Assembly (NCBI GenBank): GCA_037957365.1
Contig: JARHVA010001189.1
Span: forward strand, 620,001-684,000
Reading direction: 5' to 3'
Source: Torreya grandis
Lineage: Eukaryota > Streptophyta > Pinopsida > Cupressales > Taxaceae
Length of the DNA: 64,000 nucleotides
The notes under the pieces: generated by a model
Seen by the model: only the letters and a program-made list of their open reading frames with translations
The model's database searches: none
What the model was told of the DNA's origin: nothing
Shown: in pieces, positions 12,001-27,000 of the stretch
Numbering within the stretch: position 1 is the stretch's first letter
Layout: the number at the start of each line of letters is the position of its first letter
Translations under genes and position numbers: made by a program

Positions 12001-15000
12001 CGCGCGGCCACAACTTCCTAGACTGGGTACCTCTCTACTTAGCTGATCGGGACTTCGCATCAACTTACACCAGCGTAGTGCAAGGTAAACAAGTTCAGGA
12101 TTTATACTTGTCTGACCAGCTTCTCTACAAGCTTGGACATCTTTGTGTTTCTAATGGCGCACCTCGCCATTGACTCATCTAAGAGGCACACTATGCAAAG
12201 ACCTTGGGACACTTCGGCATGACAAAGACTCTAGCCACATTGCAATCACACTTCTACTGGCCGCACATGCATATAGATGTGGAGCGCCATATCAAGTCTT
12301 GCATTCCTTGTTGCATCGCTAAGCCCACAAACATGAAGCTAGGACTTTACACACCTTTACTGGTTCCATCTAGACAATGGGAATTTATTAACATGGATTT
12401 CATGACGGGGTTGCTTGCAACGAGATGCCAACATGACGCTATGTTTGTTGTAGTGGATAGGTTTTCCAAGATGGTTATCATGGTCACTTGTAAGGACATT
12501 GATGTAGCTGGCACTGTGCAAGCTTTCTTCAACCATGTTTGGGTTCATTTTGGGCTTCTCACATCCATTGTCTCCGATCGAGATTTGCACTTTGTAAGTC
12601 ATTTTGGCAAGCCTTGTGGGACTTCATGGGTATGCAACTAGATCAGTGAACAACTTTTCATCTATAGACAGATGGGCAAACTGAAGTGGTCAATCACACC
12701 CTTGTTCATCTTCTACGAATGTACAACCGCGCACATGCTTACACTTGGGATGACAATCTCATGTACATTGAACATGCCTACAACAGAGCCCTTCACAACT
12801 CTACGGGTCATAGTTCATTCTAGACATGTCTTGGGTTTCAACCTTTGGCACCTCTAGACATTTCCTACAATGCACCAGTCGGCACTGAGTTGCGCACACA
12901 AGAACATGAAGCAAACAAAGTCGAGAAGTTTCTGCGGCACATCTGGTTTGTTCATCAATATGGTCAACAAATCCTCTCTCGCACACAAGCAAAGTACAAG
13001 GAACGCCATGATGCACACACACCTGCATTTCGAGTTGGCGACAAAGTTTGGCTGCACCTTCAGAAGGAATTCTTCAAAGGTCCACATTGGAAGATCAAAC
13101 CTCTATGCTATGGTCCTTACACCATTCTGTGCATAGCTGGTGAGAATGCCGTTGTCCTTGATCTACCCCCGTATTTGGGCATGCACCCGTCTTCAATGCG
13201 GAACTTCTCAAGCCTTACACTCCGCCACTTCTTGAGCCAACAGTGACACAACATCCTTTTGATTTGGATCTCGAACACTTGTGCCTCGCAGAGAAGGACC
13301 AGATCATCGAAGTAATAGACACGCACACTCGCCATGGCACACATCAACTTTTATGAGTGGTTAAGGTTGGACAATATGCTAATCAAGCTAAGTGGTACAC
13401 TTTTCAACAACTTTGAGTGCAGTTCCCTCAACTGCACACCGATCGAATAGAGACCATTGCTCTTCAAGAAAGGGTGAATGATCCGTGCGTAGCCCCTGCA
13501 TAGCTGAACACACTTCTCGTTTGTTCTATTGTGTAGAGCTTGCACCTCACACGTAATCATGCACACTCCTTTGCGCAAAGTTTGCTGACAACATTATGCA
13601 CAAGCCCTGCACCTAGACTTTTGTGCAACATTTGCCTCAGATCGTAGGCTATGTACTCTACATTATGTAGTCCTGCACACTTCACGAGCATCTGCTCACG
13701 GACTCGTCGGCTCTTTTTTTGGGTCCCATCTCAACGCAACCATGAGTCGGCCTGCCCAACTGCACGATTCAAAATGTGGCCCAACTAGTCGTTAGCCGCC
13801 AACCGTGGATCACGGGATTGGGAATCGTCGAAGACACCCTGGACATTAACTGTTCAGACCGTTGCCAACTACCACATTTGACAGGGGATTGACGTGCCTA
13901 TCAACATCCTCCTTGGTAGCTGTACAACAGTTAGCATTGCTCTTATATTACGCATGCTAATATGTAACATATGCATCTAGCCAAATAGATAGTCACGGTC
14001 AATGCAATACATAGTTACGATCGATGCAGTACACAGTTAGCTTGCTTCGTGCATCTACTCTGTATACACGCACTGTAGACAAGGTACTATGTATTCCCTA
14101 TTCTATGATTTATGAATAGAAGTTGCATTTCCTGCAAGTAAGACTTCCACTCCATTGAATGTGTGTTTGATTGTTTTGTCTGAATACTCTCTGTGCATTC
14201 ACTCTACACAACCAAACTTGGTTGTCCTCTGCACTTGGTCTTGGGCCCTATGGTGCAGATCACCACACCCTTTCGATATAAACATGATGAAAGTACTTTT
14301 TATCCTTCACTTCGAACCTCCAAAGTTCGATAAATACAAAGGGAAAGGTGATCCTAGGGAACATATCAAAGAATTCTATGTGGCTTGTCAAGAAATTACC
14401 TATAGCGACAACTATTTACTTAGGATTTTCCCACGCAGTTTAGGTGGTCAAGCTCTATAATGGTTCTTACGTCTACCAAAAGGGTCGATCACTACCTTTG
14501 AAACCCTGTTTGAGAGATTTTTTAAACACTTTTTATACAACATAGAACATGAGCGAACCATGCTAGACATGTGCAATGCCAAATAATGAAATGGAGAAAG
14601 TTTCTCCTCTTTCTTACAAAGATGGCGTGCCTTAGCAAGCTGTTTTCCTTGGTTAATCCCCGAGAAACAAGTCATCACCATTTTCACAGACAATCTCAAC
14701 CTAGAGATGGCCTACCACCTTCAAGTTCTTTGTGCCAATTCCTTTGATGAACTCATTGAAAAAAGAGTTCAAATAGAAAGGGCACTTATCGCCAAGGGTC
14801 TTGTCAAGATTTTCCATAAGAATAACCAAACGCAAACCTAAAGCCCAAGTTTTTCAATAAGAACAAAAACGAGGTAGGTGATGGTGTCATGAATGCCAAA
14901 CATGTTGAAAACGTTCAACCTACCCCCAACATAACTATACCTAGGGGTCAACTTCAACAAGAGACGAAACGAAGGACTTACTCCTTTGAGACAATCTCTT

Positions 15001-18000
15001 GAATCAATTTTTCATAGGTTAGTCGGCACCAACATGATTGTATTTCTGAATACCAAACCCTTTGACGAAAATGTTCCCAAGCTTACTTGGTGTAAGGAAC
15101 ACGAATATTGTGAATATCATAAAGTCAAAGGTCACTCCATTAATAGATTTATGAAACTCAAAAACTATGTCCAAGATTTGGTAGATCGTGGTGACATAAA
15201 ACTAGAGAATAATGCTCTACATCCAACAACCAAAAGCTAGGGATATACCAAGATCCCTTTCCAAAACATGACCAAGATCGTTCCCAAATGAATCAAGGTC
15301 AAAACTAAACCAACAATATCAACTCCGAAAAGTCCACCCATCCATTTGATGTTGTCATTAGTCATGTCCAGCACATGGACAATCATATTGCCACCATCAA
15401 CCAGGGTCCTGAACAATTACAATTTAACCATATCCTAACATCACCCTTCCAAGGAACATTGTTCATCGAAGAACCAAGTGGACTCATATCCGAGAATCAT
15501 TAGTTGGGGATATGCAAAGACCCCTTTCTACAACATGATCAAATTTCTCTGTTTCCAAATCAAGGTCAAGATAACCAACCCATAGCTGACCCACTCGTTG
15601 AACAACCATTCCTTGGTCCACCCATCCTTGGTACACCCATTTTCAACCAATCTATGGTTGACCAACCAATCTTTGATCACCATGGCTTACCTTCGATCTT
15701 CGATGATCCTATCTTTGACCAACCACCCATCTTTGATGAACCTACCTATGACCAACCCATCGTTGATGAAACCATCTTTGGTCAAGCTATCTTTGACCAT
15801 CCCACCTTGGATGAGCACATCTTTGACCCGCATGACATTCGCCAAATCTTTGACCAACGTGACTTCAACTCTTTGGCCAACTTGCCTCTGACCAACAAGA
15901 CATACCATTTGTTGACCCATCGCCCCATATCTTATCGCCTATCAAGACCTCCAACACCACGCTTCAAGTAATGTGTGTATTTGTAGACAACATCCAAAAT
16001 GCCCTCCATGCGGCACAACCTCTCATCTCTCCTACCAACAATGACAATCATAGCCCGAACAAAAAACTAGAACCAACATTCTACCAATTTGGCACAACAT
16101 CATTCGTCAAAACCAGCCTTTTTGCAGAGGAAGAAATCAAAGTCTCCAATAACCTCTACTTATACATTGACAACTTAACATCTTGCTTCCAAAGCAACAA
16201 ATATCCTTTAGCAAGTAGAATCCTCAAAAGCATAAATTACCAAGGCAGAGAACTTGGCTTACATGAGCAAGAAATCCTAAAATCCATCCATTTCAGCATA
16301 AACAAAATATTCCATGGCATTGGCTACAAACCATCTGCAAATCTAAGTAAATATGTTAGCAACACTTTTGCGGTTTCTGAGGAAGCCTCATCCAACATAA
16401 TCTCTATGAGGACTGTGCTGCCACCAATCCTTCCTCCCATCTTGACATTCAATCTCCCGCACCCATTGATTGGGACCGAAAAAGTCACATATTGCCAACC
16501 TTCTTTCATAACAATTAAACAATCGTAGGACTCATGACTGGCATCCAGCTAGAAGGGCATGAAGCAACATCATCATATTCCGGGGAATAGTAAGCGTTCT
16601 TCAATCAACATGATTCCTACAATCCAACAAATCAAAATCCAAAATCACCGTCTCGTAGTGAAAACCTCTTTGAGCCACTATTGTGTAATCAAAATCAAAA
16701 TTGCAATCCAAAGAATCACAAAAATCCAAAATCAATGTCCCTTGGTGAAAACCTCCTTGAGGCACTATTGGCCAATCAAAATCCAACTCCAAAAAATCAA
16801 CAAGAGTGAGTTGGTGAAAACTTTTTAAAGGCATCAATGGATGAAGAACTCAATTGTCATCTTACATCGGCACAATTGTTGAACGACTTTTTATTGCTTA
16901 TCAAAGACACCATCGAAGCATAAAATCCTTAAATCATCCAACTTGCAACTTTTTTGTTTTGGGGAACGTGAGATTGTTGGTCCCAATCCCCATTTGCATC
17001 ATAATCGCATCATCCCTCCAAATCCTTCATGCACTCACCACACATCCTTCATCCAACACACCTGCTTCACCCTCCTTGGCAACACCCTCAGTTGTAGGGG
17101 ATTATGACAATATCCTAATAAATTTGGAAGAAGTCAACTTAGAAATCAACGAAGTTCCCAAAGACATTTCTAGAGCGCATATTTGAATGAACCAATGCAT
17201 CCAAAAAAAAATGTCCACGAGTGAAAACCATTTCTATGGCACCTTGGGTAAGTACCATGATGAAAACCAGTTTCTGGCATCATGCGTAAAACCCATTGTC
17301 TACAATTACCCTACACTTGGGGGCAAACGCATTCCATCTCAACTCGACAAATTCTAAAACATCCTTATCCACTCAATACCAATCCATCCTAATTTGCTCA
17401 CTTCATCCAATCCCAGAACATCCCTCCATCCAAATTCTTCTATCTAAACTTATTTGAACATCATCCATCCAAAACTATCCTTACCATCCTTATCCATTTA
17501 ATCCTTACCATCGTCATCCATTCAATCCTAAACCATACTTACCACCCTTACCTCTTCTAACCCACTCAAACCCATCTTTATCCATCCATTCCTTCCCATC
17601 ATACCATCATCCTTCTTCCCGATTTTGACCTTGATAAGGAAGTGGAAAAGATCTAGAGACATGTTCTTAGAAACATCTTGGTATATCTTCAAAATGACAC
17701 CTCGATGATTGGGGCACTCGGTTTCACGCGTTGTAGTCCTTGGAAATTTATCCTTCGTCCCTAAACCTATCCTTTATCCCTTAACAATTCCATCCGTCAT
17801 CACCTCTCTTATCTTGGGGGGAATCCCATTCCATCTTATCCAATAGTGTCCACATCCACCCAAGCCTAAGTCATACTAACCATCCATTTCGCCAAGTTAG
17901 CCCCTCCTCGCCAATGTACCTAACTTGGTCTTGTGTAAGAGATCTTGACACATGTTTGGTACAAATCTTGGTACATCCAATTCATCACACACATTCATAA

Positions 18001-21000
18001 TGCCACATCACAACACTTGTTAGCATGATGTAGTGAAACCTGGGTGCATGACTCCCACTTAGCTCAATCCTTGGAAATCCATCCTTCCATACATAATCAT
18101 CCCCCAATAATTCCCTTTCCTAAGTGCTAGAACTGGTTTTCACTTTGTATATATAGTTTGGATGTCAGTCCAAATATCCAAAAAAAACAAAATCAAATAT
18201 TCCACAAAATCCCAAAACATTTAGAAACTCCCCAAAAATTCAAAAACATTAAAAAATCCAAAAATATGGCCAAAAAATAGTAATAGAAAAGCCACACAAT
18301 CCATAAATCATTTGTTTTGTGCTAAATCTTTTTAAAATCCTTAATCAATCAATCAAACCATCCATCCAATCTAGGCTTGCAGCTTTTCAACGGGATATAT
18401 CATTTCCACATCTGCCCTCTAGCATATATCATTGTTTGGGGGCACATCAAAGGGTGCAACTTTTTCGGGATAAATCTTTTCTGGGGCAAAATCAACCTAT
18501 CACCATCACTCCCTAAACAACAAGGTTCTTAACTTGATGTAGGACATGCATTTGTTTTTTGTGTGCTTGCTTGTTTGTTTACTTTTCTTGTTGAGTCTTG
18601 AGTCAGTTCTTATGCGTATTACAACAGTGTCATCATGGTTTTCCATATCATGATGCATTTTGTCACGCGCTTGTGTCTGTGTTAGTCTTGCGGCATACGA
18701 CAACAATGACATTATGGTTTTTCATATCATGGTGATCTTGTCACATGCCATAATAAAAATAAGGTTGCACAAACATTCGGAAATCTATGCAAGGTTAGCA
18801 ACAATTCATCAATTTCTCATTACATCAACACATTGTTTCATCCACATTATTTCTTAAACATTCAATCCTTTTAGACCAACATCTAGCTACACATCCATTA
18901 TAAATGACTAAGTGTGTTTCACTAATAATCTTGTAGGAACGCTAACCCATATATCACCTAATCACTTATATCTACCAACAACCTATTATCAGTCTTCTAT
19001 TCATTCATCACATCATTCGTGTGGTTGGTTAACTTCTTGAGTTCTGCTTGTGCGTCAATCAACTAAATCAAACCATCCATCCAATCCAAGCGTAGCTTTT
19101 CAACATGATATATTGCTCCCAAATCCGCCTCCTTGCATATATCATTGCTTGGGGCAAATCAATCCATCATCAAATCTAATCAAAATGTGCAAACATTAGC
19201 TCAAGTAGGTTAATTATATCCATGGGTTAATCCCCTTCATCATAACATCCATAGGATCATTATCCTTCTATCCATTAATCATATCTTGTTGTATCCCAAC
19301 CCCTCTTCATTCATCACCCACCCCTTGATTCTTCCATCCTTCATCCCCGCATGACCTCTCGAGGGGCAATCATCCCTGACTAACTCATTATATCATCATT
19401 TAAATAATCAAGCCACTTGGGGCATCTTTTTGCACTCGTCTCCCTTCTAAGTTTCTTCATTCTTTGAAAAGGCATTGGTTTTTCTAGTCGCAACATCCTT
19501 TCAAACAGGGGCAAATGTAGACACCTAAATTCTGCCACATTAGCATTGTAATTGACTTTGCTAAATATTGATACAATCACCATTATTCTTTACTTACTTG
19601 ATTGTCATCTATAATTCGGATTTATCCTAGCACACTAACATCATTCTCCCCCCCAATTCAAATAGGTAATTAATCAATATTAATTAACTAATCCATTTAT
19701 AATTAATCATGCACACATAATTCCACAAATAAATAAATAAAACTAATTAAAATTTCAAATTCCAAGTCATAAACCACCTCTTCAATTCTCTCAACCAAGA
19801 GGTTGAGTTGTCCAACCATTTCCTCGATTCTATCACCCAAGGGGTTGAGTCATCAATCAACCCCTTGAAACATTCAACTAACTTGGTGGGTCATCCAACT
19901 ACCTTGACTCATTCATGGAATCTTTCAACTATCTTACAAACATGCAACCAATTTTATTAATTCATTTGACTGACTCATTCAACCACCCAACTAACTTCCC
20001 CACATTTCCCAACGACTTGAGGAATCAGTCTTCCTCATATGAATGAGGACTCAAATCCAACTATCCAAATTCAAAATATTAAAATAATTCGTGATTAAAT
20101 CCAACCATCCATTTTCTCAGCCGGCAAACTATAAATTGACGTCATCTCCTCCATTGTGAGGATCATCCGGAATTGCTATCAAATTACATCCATCGTTGAG
20201 CTATCAAATGGCTATCAAATTATCATTGTGCATCCTATTGAGATCAAAATCATCTACTGTTACGTTGCTGTATTTCCCTTGCATTGGAAATTACATTTTA
20301 ACAACCACATACCAAATTTGCAAGGGCACATCCAAGTTAGCAAAGAAGACATTTTCATCGGTTGGTAGGTGAAGGTATATTGCCTTTTTCTTCTTTTAAA
20401 GCTCTATTTGAGGTTCTAGATTGAGTATATAATATGAATTAATGTTTATTATTGATTTCTAGCTTGCTTTCTAAATTCTGTGTATAACATAGACTTTGTA
20501 GATATCTATTAGGCATATAATAGTGGTAAGTCAATTCTAGATTACTACTTGTAGGATGTAGTGTTTTATCATTTAGGACACTTGTTTGTACTGTACGAGA
20601 TAGAACACTAGGAGCCGATATGAGAGGCTCATTCCAACAAGGTTGTAGGTCATTTTGGAGTGGAAAAGACACTCGTGGTCTTCAGAAAGTATTTGTTTGG
20701 CCACATCTCAGGGCAGACATTGTAAAATATATCAGAATGTATACTGCCTTCTCTATAGCCAATCTGGTCAACAAGAAACAATGACTATCTATGCCTTTTC
20801 CAGTACCAAACAAACCTTGTGAGTCAATTTCCATGGATTTTCTTTTAGGTTTCCCTACTACCAATCATAATAATGATTGTGTTTATGTTGTAGCTAATAG
20901 ATTCTCAAAGATGGCAATTCTTGTGCCTTGTAAAAAGTCCATCTCAACTCTAAAAATAAGTCAATTGTACTTCAGAATATATGAATAAACTTTGAATTAC

Positions 21001-24000
21001 CATCCACTGTCATATATGATTGAGACTCTATATTCTTGAGCAATTTCTGGAAAGCACTTTGGTCAATATGATGGACACAAAGTTGAACAAACTTACCCCA
21101 TTCCATCCTCAAACTTTTGGACAAATAGAAGTGGTGAATAGGATGATTCCATTTTTTCTCCTATTATACATTTCCAAGAAGAATCACATTTGGGGTGAAA
21201 GCCTGCCATTCATAAAACATAGCTACAATTGAGCTTTGCACATATCTAAAACGGACAACCCTTTTCAAGTTTGCTTGGGTTTCCAACCATCGACACCCAT
21301 TGATGTAGCTCAACCTATGTTGCCATCCACATAAGCAACTCCTTCAACTCAAAAGAAAGTTGAAAAAGCTTTCAAATTCATTGAGCACATCCAACACAAT
21401 CAACAAGTGTAGACCATTTTGCAGAAGTATAGTGCTAGATACAAATAGTGTCGTGATCAACATTGAGCGTCACAACTTTCACGTTGGTGATTGTGTATGG
21501 CTTCATTTGTACAAATAAAGACTCATAGGACTTTAATGCAAGCTTTATCCTCTTTGGTATGACCTATTAGTAAGAAGGTTGGAAATAACTGCTTTGAGCT
21601 AAATCTTCCTTCCTGTCTTGGTCTTTGTCCAGTCTTCAATATAGAACTCTTGCGCCATTACTTCCTATTGTTTTTGGACACGCTAGATGTTGCAGATGAA
21701 CTTCAACCATAAGAGATTAATCACGATTGCAACATGCTAGTAGAAGTGGATCAAGTCATTGATGTTGGAGTCAAAACGCACAAGGAACCAAGAGATTACT
21801 AGATTATCAAAGTAGGTCAAATTCCTTTCCAAGAGAAATGGTTCATAAAGCCTCAAGTTGCCAACAACTTTCCACATCTTTTGCATCTTGCTGCAATAGG
21901 TACCATCGCTTCTGAAGGTGGGGTGACAAATTTAGGAGGATTTTGCACTATGATTGACTGGTGTTATAGCGACAATATTCTACGCCAGGTTCAAGGCCTC
22001 CCAAAGCATATGTGGTCATATTGCAAAGTCCTAACTTGTTGTCATTTATGCCGCACAGGTATGAGAGTGTCAACCATGTTGTGTAGTTGTACTATATATT
22101 TTTTAGAAAATGACAAATCAAGGGAACTGAATAGTCACAAGCAAGCGATCATGTTTTTTGCAACAACTTAATCGTCCCTTCGTCCTCTACACTTGTATAT
22201 TAATGTATTATATTCATTATTTGACTAGACACGTAACAAACAAGCATAGATAGGAATTTTGCAGTGTACATCTTTGACCTTTCGGATTAGTGTAATACAA
22301 AATTGGCATTATACAACAATTATTTATAGTTCTAGCTTGGTGTCTCATTGCTCTTATGTTCTCTGTCTAAGCACTTTAATTGATTACAATTAGCTATCTA
22401 TCATTCTTATTCGTTTCCATCATAACATATTTGAATCCATTTAAGTTTGTTGTCCCTCAAGTCTCCTCCTGGCCCTTGTATAAATGGTTATATAAGTTCA
22501 CTCACTTTGCATTCTTGCGGACCCTTTTTGCCAATGCTTGCTTAAGGATGCCCACTTGTCCTACTATGGTGGTATTTTGGTGTACAAAAGACCTTGCAAC
22601 ACCTTCGACATTAATTTTATTTGTCGTCTATGTGAAAGTATGCTGAGGATTACATCAAAAGATACTCACTTTGTAGCCAGTCTAAGTCTTTCAATTGGAA
22701 TCTTGGATTATATCAGCCATTAAGGCACCTTCTCGACCACGGTAATCCATTTCAATGAGCATCATTAGTGGTCTGCCCAATAGTCAAAGCCGACATCTTC
22801 GGATCTTTTTGATTATTTGTCGGCTTTCCAAAATTACAATCTATATGTCCTGCACCAAGGCAGTCGATGCTTCATATGTTATAAGCTTGTTCTTCAAGCG
22901 CATTTGGAGCAGTTTTAAGTTGTCGCTCACTAGCATTTGAGATCTCAACTCACACATTGTGGGAGCTTCTGGGTTGCCAATTGCGCATATCCACTTCATT
23001 TCATCTGTAGATTCATGGCTAGACTGATGTTGTTAGTCATGCCTTAGTGCATGCTCTTCACATTTCTCATTAGATGAGTAGGTAGTGGGACATTCATCTC
23101 CATGTCATCTACATAGTTACAATCAGGCTACCTCTAGAAATGCCTCACCAACAAATAGAGCAAGACAAAGTTCTCTATTTATGCTAAATTTGGTCAAGCT
23201 TTGCACAAACAATTCAAGAAATTCTGTAATAAATACAAGCTAAATTCAAGGCACTTCATGAATAACATTGAATACTGTATGCTTTCTAAGTTGGTGATCT
23301 TGTTTTGGATTCACTTAGATAAACAAAAGTTTTACAACAAACAGCATCACAAGTGGAAGCTTGGTAAATAAATGCCTTATTTATTCGCCAAGAAATTGGG
23401 CGTTATATCTTTCGCCTAGATCTTCCAACTAAGCTTGGAATCCATGATGTTGTCAATGTGAGCAAGCTGAAGTTGTATAAGCCATCTCACTTAGTAAGCT
23501 TAAGTTGTATAAGCCATCTCCTACATGAGGAGGTTTGTGTAACTCATCCTAAGCTAACATTCTAGATTTTCAACAACCATTGGCCAAAGGTACTTTGCTC
23601 AAGTTTAGACACAGTTTGATTTGGATCCCAAGAGATATCTTGGGGACAACACCCTAAATTTCTAGAACTCAGTGGTGTTGTCATGCATAAACAATATGTT
23701 AAACAAGGATTCAAAAATAAGAATAACATTAAAAAATGACACATAGGAAAGATATAGAATTGTAACAAAAATATTATTAATCTAAACTCGAAGGAGATGT
23801 ATAGTTGTCTATCTTCCTCTATTTTTTGTCTATCTATTCTATCTTGATCTATCTATCTATCTATCTATTAGTTATACAATGCTGTGGAAGGGAAAGTACT
23901 TGTTATAGAAAATGAAACAGTTTCTCTTCTACGAGTGACTCTTCCCATCGGTTATGTTTGAGCTGTGTCAAAATGTGATGGTCAAATTTGGTTTCAGGGC

Positions 24001-27000
24001 AATGCCCTTCGAATCATATGTGGGACCTTGTCCCATTAAGGACTGGAGCAAGGATGCTGTCGGTATTTTTGGCAGTATCACATACTGAGAGTTATGCTTT
24101 GTGATTTTGATTGTCGTTAGCGGAGATCATGGCGGATCCTTTGATGTAGACTGCATTAAATTTGGTGAACTCTTGTGATAGCATGATGTGTTCCAAGCTT
24201 ACTGAATTAACTTGCACCAGTGTAACTATTGGTGCAGTATCTGGTGAAGGTAGAGTATTGATCTTCGAGGTCTCATGAACTACTAAGGTGCGTGTTGTTA
24301 CGTGTAGATTGTAGAAGATGGTTGGGCATTACTGCATTTGATGATAATGGGCTTGATCGTATCCCTTGTGATAGATTGTGAGTTTCTATTTGGATCATTT
24401 ACCACTCCTTGGACATGGTGTTAAGTCCAGGAAACAAGTGCGGAAGGGGAACCATTTCCCTTGGTGAGCACGCTGTCTTGCTCATGAAACTCTATATAAC
24501 GGCATAGAATGATTATTTGTGTGCATGGTTTCCAGTTTGTTATTTGATTTTATTGATTGAGGATGTTCTAATGTAAAAAGAGGCATTTTGCATGCAAAAT
24601 ATGTATAGCTACACGGAAAATTTTTCTTAGGAGTTGGTGCGGCATGAATTGAGGCTGGAATCACTTTGAAATCCTGTACTATCTATTGTCCACTGATATT
24701 CAGCTACGTATACACCCTGGTGACTCTGTATGATTGCCCAAGGATAATATCACAAACATCTATTGCAGCAACATCATAGATTATCTCATCTCTAAAAAGA
24801 TGTATGCCATATGATATGCGGCATTGGTGGCTGACTCATATACTTTTGCAATTGCATGAGATAAACCATCCTAGTTTGTATGGCTGAGGGTGACATGGTT
24901 GGAAAATTTAATTGCCTGACGGTTGCTATAGAGATGAGATTCTTCACGCTACCACCATCAATAAAAAATTCCAAAGGCAATAGACGCCATTGGTGGCTAA
25001 CTCATATACTTTTGCAATTGCATGAGATAAACCAACCTAGTTTGTATGGCTGAGGGTGACATGGTTGGAAAATTTAGTTTCTTGATGGTTGCTATAGAGA
25101 TGAGATTCTTCACACTACCACCATCAAAAATAAATTTCAAAGGCAATATACATTTATTACGGGGAGACGGCAATATATATATAAAAAAAATAGGAGATGA
25201 GTACGGGGAGTTGGCAGTATATATTTATTATTTATATAATATATATACTATGAAAAATTTAATGAAATATCTACTATTGCAATGGCAATACTAGCAATAT
25301 ATACACTTTGCAATGCCAATATTAGCAATATACACAATACAAGCCAACCGAAGAGCTTGAATGAATGAATATCTCATCATATTAAGCTTAAGGGTCATCA
25401 TATACAATGAAATGCCGACAAATAGACATGCAAAAAACAAAAAACACATGTGAAACTGAATCATATCTCATTTGATACAATACGGTCAATTGTCTCATTA
25501 ATTATATCCTCTAGGTCCTCCACCAAGATGTTGTCTGGATAGGCATCACTCTTAAGTTGTGGCTCCTCTATAGACAATATAATAGGGGCAAATCATTGAG
25601 GCCATTTGTCTCAAGCACATCATCCTCCAAAGATATGTTTGCTGCTCCTTCAGGTGGAATGTGGTCCTATTTTGCTGAAGGACCTTCCTTGTACCCTTGG
25701 TCTACACGAGAAAGAAGACAAAGTGTGCTATGAATGTACATCAGGGTCTCTTCCTTCTTTGACCCTAGTCGGTTCCTCTTCAATTAATGAATGAAATCGT
25801 AAGTATTCCAATTCCTCTCACAAGATGATGAACTAGTTACTTGTGAGAGAAATCGTATTGCAAATGATTGCAATTCGGGGTTTCACTGCCATGGTTCCAT
25901 CACCACTCTATTGGGTCCTTTGCACGCATATCATAGAGAGCCTCTAACGTAGAAAATTGCCCGCGGCCTTAATCTAAACTAAACTTAAATAAATTATTAA
26001 AATAGAAAATAAAAATTAAAAATTATAATAACATTACACAAAACATAAAAAAAAAATAAAAAAAATTAGAACATTAAATGATATATTTTTTTGCTAGGTT
26101 ACGGCTTTTGATCGGAACTTGAAATCGGTCTAGGATGCAATCGGGGCCCAGATCCCATTTTATTAACCACAAAATACTACCTGTACTAGTTGTAACTAGA
26201 TAATACCAACTATCACCATGTAGGATAGCCAACAGGGTCGTGAATACCACCACCAACCACTAATGGCCCTGATAATCGTACCTTCGGCCATAAACGGCCT
26301 CGAGAATCACACCAATGGCCATGAATGACCCAAGTACCAACACCAGCCACAATTGATCCCAAGAATGTAAATGGCCACAACCAACCTCATATGTCATTCC
26401 TATTAGTTGACCTTGGTTGGGGCTTGGAACAACCAAACCACTTAACCGACTCACCCAGATCTCATTGGCAAAAAAATGTTGGGTAACGTGCTTTATTTAA
26501 TCGGAGTTAGAACCGGCTGTGAAGAGTAGCCCTAGCCATGGACTGTGGACTTGCCTCATCACATTGAACACAAATTTCAAGCCACATACGACCCTCGTTG
26601 CATTGAACACCGAGCTGGCTGGTCCACCGTATTGGGTACCCTCACGGCTGACCCGCTAGAGCCTAGTGTGGGAACGACGCTGTAGAGGTGGTCAACCTAG
26701 GGAATGGACCCCAAGACCTCTCACTTCTAGCACTCAACTCACACACTGCTAAGCTATCCCCACTGCGTCTACATTAAATGATAATTATCAACATTAATTA
26801 CTAAAATTACAAATATTAAAATTTAATTATTAAACAACTATTTAAAATCTAAATTTTTAAACATTTAAAAAATATAAAAAATAAATATTTAAGTTAGTAA
26901 ACAATAACATAAACAAACATTATTGATTATAATATTAGAAAAAAACATTTAATAACATATATTATAACTATAAGTTAAACATTAAAAATTAAAATTAAAA

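Larger units (their letters stand above)
10020..13450 (+). mobile_element. Ty3/Gypsy chromovirus relic 2 (protease to chromodomain, gag missing)
   Basis: Protease, RT, RNase H, HHCC finger, DDE core, integrase C-terminus and chromodomain follow in the canonical Gypsy order over 3.4 kb, on the + strand. The chromodomain-like end marks a chromovirus. No gag precedes the protease, so the 5' part is lost. RT retains YLDD, unlike relic 1. Base composition is clearly less AT-rich than the surroundings. Confidence 0.9.
14280..20370 (+). mobile_element. Tat-lineage Ty3/Gypsy relic without pol (gag, G-patch, C-rich tail, LTR start)
   Basis: Gag of the Tat/Athila type is followed by a proline/Asp repeat region, a G-patch-like segment typical of Tat elements, a long C-rich non-coding tail, a polypurine tract at 19505-19515 and an LTR-like start TGTAGACACC at 19516. 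No protease, RT, RNase H or integrase lies between. The element is therefore a deletion derivative or a large non-autonomous form. The right edge is uncertain. Confidence 0.7.

Noticed and set aside
12357..12602. Minus-strand ORFs over the integrase of relic 2
   Set aside because: Shadows of a clearly recognised + strand integrase core.
15598..15891. Leu/Ser/Thr-rich ORF parallel to the Tat repeat region
   Set aside because: Shadow frame of the Asp-Pro-Ile-Phe repeat ORF at 15504-15971.
24792..24980. Minus-strand ORF with IDGGS as a retroelement protease
   Set aside because: Only one short motif matches and no neighbouring pol domain is present, so it is mentioned only under the tandem duplication.
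26700..26770. A tRNA gene on the minus strand
   Set aside because: Only A- and B-box-like motifs are present. No cloverleaf could be drawn, and the head sits at the edge of a 13-bp target duplication, which fits a SINE.
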